Source of the DNA: Candidatus Scybalomonas excrementigallinarum
GTDB lineage: Bacteria > Bacillota > Clostridia > Lachnospirales > Lachnospiraceae
Assembly: GCA_018710905.1 (NCBI GenBank)
Contig: DVIZ01000023.1
Location: forward strand, 1-49,557
Length of the DNA: 49,557 nucleotides
Direction: 5' to 3'
The number at the start of each line of letters is the position of its first letter. Position 1 is the first letter of the stretch. The notes under the pieces were generated by a model. It was not told the DNA's origin, did no database searches, and was given only the letters and a program-made list of their open reading frames with translations. Below are positions 44,620 to 49,557 of this stretch, piece after piece. Position numbers and translations under genes: made by a program.

Positions 44620-45408
44620 ATGGAACACAAACAATGGGAAGAAGTTAAGAATGATGAGAAAAATGATAAGAGAGAAGGAAAGAGCTTATTAAAGGTTCAC
44701 AACGTAACAAAACAGTATATACAAAAAGGAGGGGGGCGTACTGGAATAGAAGGAATTTCATTCACGATACAAAGAGGAGAGTTTTATGGAGTAGTTGGGG
44801 AGTCGGGAGCAGGGAAGTCTACATTAGGAAAAATAATAGCAGGAATCGAGCAACAAGACAGTGGTACTATCCAGTTTTTTGGAAAGGAAATACAAATGGT
44901 ATTTCAGAATCCATTTTCAGCGGTGAATCCGAAAATGAAAATAGAGAAAGTGATTATGGAACCATGGAATATTAGAAAAATTGGTTCTTATAAGGAAAGA
45001 AAGAAAAAAGTAGAAGAAATGCTTTCTATGGTTGGATTAGAATCGTCTTTAAAGAATTGTTATCCATTGGAAGTGTCAGGGGGACAGCTACAAAGAGTCT
45101 TACTTGCTAGAAGTCTTATGTTAGATCCTGAATTATTGATTGCCGATGAAATGACAGCATCCCTAGATTCCACTGTACAAAAGCAGATGATGGAACTATT
45201 ATTAGAATTAAGACAAAAGAGGTCATTTGCTTGTATGATTATTTCGCATGATTTACCTCTTGTTTATCAAATGTGCGAAAGAGCCATGGTGATACGAAAA
45301 GGAAGATGTGTAGAAGAGGGAAATGTGATGGATCTATGGCATGATCCAAAGTCAGAGGAAACAAAAAGAGTTCTAAATTGTGTGGAGCAAATTTCTCATA
45401 ATAACTAA
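44620..45408 (+). CDS. nikE: ABC importer ATPase, NikE/DppF type
   Basis: A 262-residue ATPase with Walker A GESGAGKST, signature VSGGQLQR, Walker B LIADEMTASLD and H-loop IISHDLPLV. DEMT in place of DEPT is typical of NikE/OppF-type subunits in my experience. It is the second ATPase of the importer. I choose the ATG at 44620, two bases after the nikD stop, with GGAGAGAG in front; upstream TTG/GTG codons lie inside nikD. The N-terminal 25 residues are highly charged and seem dispensable. Confidence 0.83.
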   Translation: MEHKQWEEVKNDEKNDKREGKSLLKVHNVTKQYIQKGGGRTGIEGISFTIQRGEFYGVVGESGAGKSTLGKIIAGIEQQDSGTIQFFGKEIQMVFQNPFSAVNPKMKIEKVIMEPWNIRKIGSYKERKKKVEEMLSMVGLESSLKNCYPLEVSGGQLQRVLLARSLMLDPELLIADEMTASLDSTVQKQMMELLLELRQKRSFACMIISHDLPLVYQMCERAMVIRKGRCVEEGNVMDLWHDPKSEETKRVLNCVEQISHNN

Positions 45409-45569
45409 GGATAAGAACATAGAAATACACGCAGAGTACAAATAACAATGAGAGATGGATAACATCTATAAGAACAGTCGGAATAATAAAAATAGTAAAA
45501 ATAAATAAGAGTAAGAATCAATGATAATAAGAAGAAGGAAAGTAGTATCAGTCATAAGAAGGAGAAACT

Positions 45570-46319
45570 ATGGATTTACAAACATATTTAAAACAACATA
45601 ACAAATTAGCAATTGCATTTTCAGGAGGGGTGGATTCTGTTTATTTATTATATTCTGCGGTACAAGCAGGATGTGATGTTCATGCCTATTTTATTAAATC
45701 ACCGTTTCAGCCTGAATTTGAACTAGAAGATGCAAAAAAAATGATTGCACAGTTAAAAGTACCGTTTACAGTAAAAAAAGTGTCGGTGTTGGAGAATAGA
45801 ACAGTGGCTAGTAACCCAGAAAATCGTTGTTATTATTGTAAGCAAGCAGTGTTTTCTACGATTCAACAATTAGCATTGGAGGATGGGTATGAAGAAATTG
45901 CAGATGGAACAAATGCATCCGATAATTATGATGATAGACCTGGAATGAAAGCATTGCAAGAGATGGGAATCCTCTCTCCATTAAGGGAATGTGGTTTGAC
46001 AAAGGCAGAAATAAGAAAACGCTCAAAAGAAGCGGGATTGTTTACATGGGATAAGCCAGCTTATGCATGTCTTGCTACAAGAATTCCAACTAATAAAACA
46101 ATTACAGAAGAAATATTACAAAAAGTAGAATACGCCGAAAAAGGTTTATTTGCTATGGGATTTTCTGATTTTCGTGTGCGTGTGATGAAAGAGGACAATG
46201 GGGCAAAGCTTCAAGTGACAAAGAGAGATTTTGAAAGATTGATGGAAAAACGAGAAGAAGTATTCAATCACTTAAAAAATTATTTTGACGTAGTAACAGT
46301 GGATTTAGACCTTAGATAA
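45570..46319 (+). CDS. larE: LarE, pyridinium-3,5-biscarboxylate mononucleotide sulfur transferase
   Basis: LarE adds sulfur to the biscarboxylated pyridinium nucleotide made by LarB, on the way to the nickel-pincer nucleotide (NPN) cofactor of lactate racemase and relatives. The 249-residue product has the PP-loop AFSGGVDSVY near 16-25 that adenylates the substrate, DGTNASDN near 116, and three conserved-looking cysteines: RCYYCK near 89-94 and AYACLATR near 170-177. The last one matches the sulfur-donating Cys176 of Lactobacillus LarE. The extra C-x2-C suggests the type that holds an iron-sulfur cluster and can act repeatedly, which is an inference. AAGGAG precedes the ATG. Confidence 0.93.
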   Translation: MDLQTYLKQHNKLAIAFSGGVDSVYLLYSAVQAGCDVHAYFIKSPFQPEFELEDAKKMIAQLKVPFTVKKVSVLENRTVASNPENRCYYCKQAVFSTIQQLALEDGYEEIADGTNASDNYDDRPGMKALQEMGILSPLRECGLTKAEIRKRSKEAGLFTWDKPAYACLATRIPTNKTITEEILQKVEYAEKGLFAMGFSDFRVRVMKEDNGAKLQVTKRDFERLMEKREEVFNHLKNYFDVVTVDLDLR

Positions 46320-46354
46320 TCATATTTCATAACAGTAGAAAGAGGAATAATTTT

Positions 46355-47101
46355 ATGGATCAGGAAAACATTTTAAAATTATTACAGAAAGTAAAAGATG
46401 GACAAGTATCGCCAGAGCAAGCGGTGCTAGAACTGAAAATGAAGCCGTTCGAAGACCTTGGCTATGCAAAAATTGATCATCACCGTGGAGTAAGACAGGG
46501 GATTCCAGAGGTGATTTTTGGAAGTGGAAAAACTGCGGAGCAGATCATAGGAATTGCAAGTGCTATGAAGGAAAAGGGAAATTCTAATATTTTAATTACA
46601 AGGCTATCAAAAGAAAAGGCAAATTACATAAAAGAAAAGTTAGAACTTTCTTATGATGAACTATCAGGTATTGGAGTCGTAGGGAAAAAAAGTGAAATAA
46701 CCGCAGAAACGACCATTGTCGTGGCAACAGGAGGAACGAGTGATATGCCGATTGCAGAAGAGGCAGCACTGACTGCGGAGGTGTTAGGTAATAAAGTTGT
46801 ACGCCTTTATGATGTGGGAGTAGCAGGACTTCATCGATTGCTCTCTCAATTAGATGTGTTAATGAGTGCTAAAGTGATTATAGCTGTTGCAGGGATGGAA
46901 GGTGCTTTAGCAAGTGTTATTGGAGGGCTAGTGGACTGCCCTGTGATTGCCGTTCCAACGAGTATTGGATATGGTAGTAATTTAGGAGGGCTATCCGCAT
47001 TATTATCCATGTTAAATTCTTGTGCTAGTGGGGTGAGCGTTGTCAATATTGATAATGGATTTGGAGCAGGATATTTGGCAAGTATGATTAATCATTTATA
47101 G
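46355..47101 (+). CDS. larB: LarB, nickel-pincer cofactor biosynthesis carboxylase
   Basis: LarB carboxylates nicotinic acid adenine dinucleotide at ring position 5 and splits off AMP, giving the substrate of LarE. The 248-residue product has the N-terminal LarB part (LGYAKIDHHRGVRQGIPEV near 35-53) and a C-terminal half like the PurE/AIR carboxylase fold: VVATGGTSDMPIAEEA near 127-142, YDVGVAGLHRL near 157, and GYGSNLGGLSALLSML near 207-222. It lies 35 bases behind larE and is read in the same direction. Confidence 0.94.
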   Translation: MDQENILKLLQKVKDGQVSPEQAVLELKMKPFEDLGYAKIDHHRGVRQGIPEVIFGSGKTAEQIIGIASAMKEKGNSNILITRLSKEKANYIKEKLELSYDELSGIGVVGKKSEITAETTIVVATGGTSDMPIAEEAALTAEVLGNKVVRLYDVGVAGLHRLLSQLDVLMSAKVIIAVAGMEGALASVIGGLVDCPVIAVPTSIGYGSNLGGLSALLSMLNSCASGVSVVNIDNGFGAGYLASMINHL

Positions 47102-47213
47102 AATGGTGAAAACGTTTCAAATGATAATAAAAATAAATGATGAAAACCGATGATAAACTATAATGGGCATAGGGATAAAAGAATGAAATTAAAAATAGAA
47201 AGGAAGAATGACG

Positions 47214-48617
47214 ATGAGAACGCTTTATATCGAATGTAATATGGGAGCCGCTGGAGATATGCTAATGTCCGCTCTTTATGAATTATTAGAAGAAGAGCAG
47301 AAAAAACAGTTTTTAGAGAAAATGAATCATCTTGGAATTGATGGATTATCCATTGAGCCAAAACGAGTACAAAAATGTGGCATCTATGGAACTCATATGT
47401 CTGTATTAATTGATGGACAGGAAGAACAGGAACATAACAGTGGAGAATCAGGACATCATCATGAGCATAGTCATAGCGAAGAAGAGTTAGGGCATCATCA
47501 TAAACATAGTCATAGCCATGAAGAGTTAGGACATCATCACGAACATAGTCATAATCATGGCGAGTCCGATCATCATCACGAACATGGGCATAATCATGGC
47601 GAATCCGATCATCATCATGATCATGAACATAGTCATACAGGACATCATCATTATACCTATCAGATGATTGTGGATAAAGTAGATCAGTTTGATTTACAAC
47701 AAAGGGTGAAAGATAAAATTAAAGAGATCTATGGATTAATTGCACAGGCCGAATCAGAGGCTCATGAAGCTCCAATCGAACAGATTCATTTTCATGAAGT
47801 GGGATCGTTAGATGCTATTGCCGATGTAACAGGATGTAGCCTTTTAATGGAACTATTACAAATAGAAAAAGTGATTGTATCACCGATCCACGTTGGGAAT
47901 GGAACAGTTCGTTGTGCCCATGGGGTATTACCAGTTCCGGCTCCAGCAACCGCTCATATTTTAAAAGAAGTTCCATTTTATACGGGTACTATTATGACAG
48001 AATTGTGTACACCTACAGGGGCAGCAGTGTTAAAGGCTTATGCCAATGAGTTTGGTTCTATGCCAATTATGAAGGTTGAAAAAATCGGATATGGAATGGG
48101 ACAAAAAGAGTTTGAAGTAGCCAACTGTGTTCGAGTATTTTTAGGAGAAGTAGAACAAGAAAAGAAACAGAGCGAATCTTTAAAAGAGAAAGAGCGTATC
48201 GTAGAAATTTGTTGCAACCTAGATGATATGACACCAGAGGCAATTGGCTATGTTATAGATATGCTTTTAGAAGAAGGGGCTCTTGATGTATTTACAACGC
48301 CAATTATGATGAAGAAGAACCGTCCTGCAACGATGCTAACTTGTCTATGCTCAACAGAAATAAGTGACCATATGATTCAAAGAATACTAGAGGAAACAAC
48401 TACAATAGGAGTACGCTATGTAAACTATGAGAGAAAGACATTAGAATCCACTTTTGAGAATATAGAGACAGAATGGGGAAAGATTCGTATGAAAATAAGT
48501 GAGGGACATGGGATTAAAAAACAAAAACCAGAGTATGAGGATGTGAGACGAATTGCAAAAGAGCAGGGAATCTCTTTTCAGAAGGTGTTAGAGTCTATTT
48601 TAAAGGAAAGAAAGTAA
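47214..48617 (+). CDS. larC: LarC, nickel insertase for the nickel-pincer cofactor
   Basis: LarC is a CTP-dependent cyclometallase that inserts nickel into the pincer nucleotide. The 467-residue product carries both halves in one frame, whereas Lactobacillus plantarum needs a ribosomal frameshift between larC1 and larC2. The N-terminal YIECNMGAAGDMLMSAL is the family hallmark. A His-rich insertion (ca. 70-145, repeated HHHEHSH-like units) probably stores or delivers nickel. It is followed by IEQIHFHEVGSLDAIADVTG and TELCTPTGAAVLKA. The C-terminal half contains CCNLDDMTPEAIGYV. I start it at the ATG at 47214, which is better spaced from AAAGGAAG than the ATG at 47208. Confidence 0.94.
   Translation: MRTLYIECNMGAAGDMLMSALYELLEEEQKKQFLEKMNHLGIDGLSIEPKRVQKCGIYGTHMSVLIDGQEEQEHNSGESGHHHEHSHSEEELGHHHKHSHSHEELGHHHEHSHNHGESDHHHEHGHNHGESDHHHDHEHSHTGHHHYTYQMIVDKVDQFDLQQRVKDKIKEIYGLIAQAESEAHEAPIEQIHFHEVGSLDAIADVTGCSLLMELLQIEKVIVSPIHVGNGTVRCAHGVLPVPAPATAHILKEVPFYTGTIMTELCTPTGAAVLKAYANEFGSMPIMKVEKIGYGMGQKEFEVANCVRVFLGEVEQEKKQSESLKEKERIVEICCNLDDMTPEAIGYVIDMLLEEGALDVFTTPIMMKKNRPATMLTCLCSTEISDHMIQRILEETTTIGVRYVNYERKTLESTFENIETEWGKIRMKISEGHGIKKQKPEYEDVRRIAKEQGISFQKVLESILKERK
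47440..47655 (+). repeat. Tandem repeat encoding the His-rich stretch of LarC
   Basis: Units of about 30-40 bases containing CATCATCACGAACATAG-like words repeat several times, with whole-codon variation, and encode HHHEHSH/NHGES units. Such a tract can gain or lose units in frame, changing the number of nickel ligands. Confidence 0.75.
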
Positions 48618-48687
48618 TAGAAAAAATAGAAAATAAATAGCCTCTATTCTATATAGAAATAGATGATAGAAAATAAGCGATAGGAGA

Positions 48688-48735
48688 GTAAGAAGAGCCA
48701 TTGTAAAATAAGTTGCTCTTCTTACATTTCTATTT
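48688..48735 (+). terminator. Terminator of the lar operon
   Basis: GTAAGAAGAGC (48688-48698) pairs perfectly with GCTCTTCTTAC (48715-48725), followed by a T-rich stretch. It lies 70 bases after the larC stop. Confidence 0.8.
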
Positions 48736-48982
48736 GGATGAAAGTTTGGGTTTTACGATAGCTCTTGTTTACGCGAAAGCAACCAGTCATAGAACAGTAT
48801 TTTAACTCTTCTATGATGATAATTTATAAATATGAGAAAGTTACGAATGATATCTTCCATTATAAAAAGAATAGTAGGAAAAAGGGAAATGGAATAAATT
48901 GTGTTGGTTATCATGTTTAAACACTAGATATAGTGTATGTAAAAAATAGAACAAGAAAATGAAAAAAAGTTGTAATAAAGTG
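48736..48982. other. Intergenic sequence without recognised gene
   Basis: About 250 AT-rich bases lie between the lar terminator and the tRNA-Ser promoter. A 55-codon minus-strand frame ends at about 48755 but has no ribosome binding site and matches nothing I know. Confidence 0.4.
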
Positions 48983-49011
48983 TTGACATTGTAATTATTA
49001 TTTGTTAGAAT
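48983..49011 (+). promoter_or_regulatory. Promoter of tRNA-Ser
   Basis: TTGACA, a 17-base spacer and TAGAAT. The tRNA begins 57 bases after the -10. Confidence 0.75.
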
Positions 49012-49067
49012 AATCTAGCATTAAGCAATCGATGTAACAACTAAATAGTCTATTAATTTAGGCACAA

Positions 49068-49155
49068 GGAGAAGTACTCAAGTGGCTGAAGAGGTGCCCC
49101 TGCTAAGGGTATAGGTCGTTTGCGCGGCGCGCGGGTTCAAATCCCGCCTTCTCCG
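49068..49155 (+). tRNA. tRNA-Ser (anticodon GCT)
   Basis: An 88-base class II tRNA. The acceptor GGAGAAG pairs with CTTCTCC, the anticodon stem TGCCC/GGGTA encloses CTGCTAA with anticodon GCT, a long GC-rich variable arm follows (about 49109-49131), and the T loop is GGTTCAAATCC. The discriminator is G and CCA is not encoded. T's follow directly (TTCTTTTTTTG), but no separate hairpin is seen. Confidence 0.95.
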
Positions 49156-49203
49156 TTCTTTTTTTGTTCGAAAACAGAGTAGGAAAAAGAAATAAAAAAG
49201 TTG

Positions 49204-49232
49204 TTGACAATGACATGACGATATGATAAGAT
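49204..49232 (+). promoter_or_regulatory. rRNA operon promoter P1
   Basis: TTGACA, a 17-base spacer and TAAGAT; first of two tandem promoters 96 bases apart. Confidence 0.75.
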
Positions 49233-49299
49233 AAATGACGTTGTCGCGAAAAGTGATTGCAAAATGAAAAGTTTTGAAGAAAAGAAATGAAAAAAGTTC

Positions 49300-49328
49300 T
49301 TGACAAACAAAACAAAATGAGATATAAT
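49300..49328 (+). promoter_or_regulatory. rRNA operon promoter P2
   Basis: Perfect consensus: TTGACA, 17 bases, TATAAT. Tandem consensus promoters are typical of Firmicute rrn operons. Confidence 0.85.
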
Positions 49329-49334
49329 AAATAA

Positions 49335-49557
49335 GCTGTTTCGAAAGAGACAGAAAGAAAATTGATAATTGAATAATGAAACAACCTTGAAAATTCCAAG
49401 AGATATAAAGATTGAGAAATCAATCGATGGACAAGTGTCCAACATTCTTGGTCGTTGAGAAATCAACAACCCAAACACAGTAAACAAGGGATAAATTAGC
49501 CAAGCTAAGTTTTGAACTGAAGATCAACGGAAGTTCTATCAATCTTCGATTGAAGAA
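49335..49557 (+). other. Leader of an rRNA operon (16S gene beyond the window)
   Basis: After P2 comes an untranslated sequence with short hairpins such as GTTGAGAAATCAAC. It has no reading frame and no 16S start (AGAGTTTGATC) before the window ends. It looks like the rrn leader that carries processing and antitermination signals. Confidence 0.65.

Noticed and set aside
48755-48920. 55-codon minus-strand frame between the lar operon and tRNA-Ser
   Set aside because: No ribosome binding site, no recognised family, and it lies in low-complexity AT-rich DNA.
49103-49487. Overlapping minus-strand frames over tRNA-Ser and the rrn promoters
   Set aside because: They read the antisense of a tRNA and of consensus promoters; compositionally biased, without ribosome binding sites.

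Overview
The window looks like the replication-origin region of a low-GC Firmicute, most likely a member of the Lachnospiraceae (class Clostridia). It carries the classical order rpmH-rnpA-yidD-yidC-jag-mnmE-mnmG-rsmG on one side of dnaA and dnaN-S4 protein-recF-gyrB-gyrA on the other. It also carries families I associate with this group: DUF3881, DUF4446 beside parAB, DUF6773 and DUF3842. DnaA boxes lie on both sides of dnaA, so oriC is probably bipartite. Essential genes left of about 26.5 kb are nearly all on the minus strand and those right of it on the plus strand, as expected for transcription that follows the replication forks.

Left arm. 0-5.2 kb: tRNA-Lys, trmB with a small gene behind it, a secreted D-Ala-D-Ala carboxypeptidase, a lipid kinase and a DEDDh exonuclease. 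5.2-8.6 kb is an eroded accessory zone. It holds a BlaI/MecI repressor, an array of BlaI-type operators with no obvious target gene, the 3' end of a sortase-anchored surface protein, a DUF1097 membrane protein, the remains of a metalloenzyme-like gene, and tRNA-Arg. 8.8-13 kb: DUF3881, DUF4446, parB, parA and, upstream of parA, four perfect parS sites in 58-bp tandem units. 13-18 kb: an XRE regulator with its DUF6773 membrane partner, mtnN followed by an orphan PH-domain reading frame, a lipoprotein, and argS with a structured leader. 18-26.3 kb: an alpha/beta hydrolase and the rsmG-to-rpmH cluster.

Right arm. 26.8-35.4 kb: dnaA, dnaN, the S4 protein, recF, gyrB, gyrA. 35.4-39.5 kb is an accessory cassette: a complex RNA fold ending in a terminator, an ABC exporter, a small two-TM membrane protein and an extracellular S41 protease. 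39.5-48.6 kb is a nickel island. A DUF3842 gene with its own promoter and operator-like palindrome is followed by a five-gene NikABCDE-type importer and then larE, larB and larC, the makers of the nickel-pincer nucleotide cofactor. No lactate racemase (larA) is present here. The window ends with tRNA-Ser and the tandem promoters and leader of an rRNA operon whose 16S gene lies beyond the edge.

The most interesting items are the orphan BlaI operator array, a palindromic repeat family whose stem bases covary between copies, the DUF3842-nickel-Lar linkage, the structured RNA plus ABC/S41 cassette, and a PH-domain frame joined in frame to mtnN through a stop codon with no start of its own. All assignments come from reading the sequence; no database search was run.
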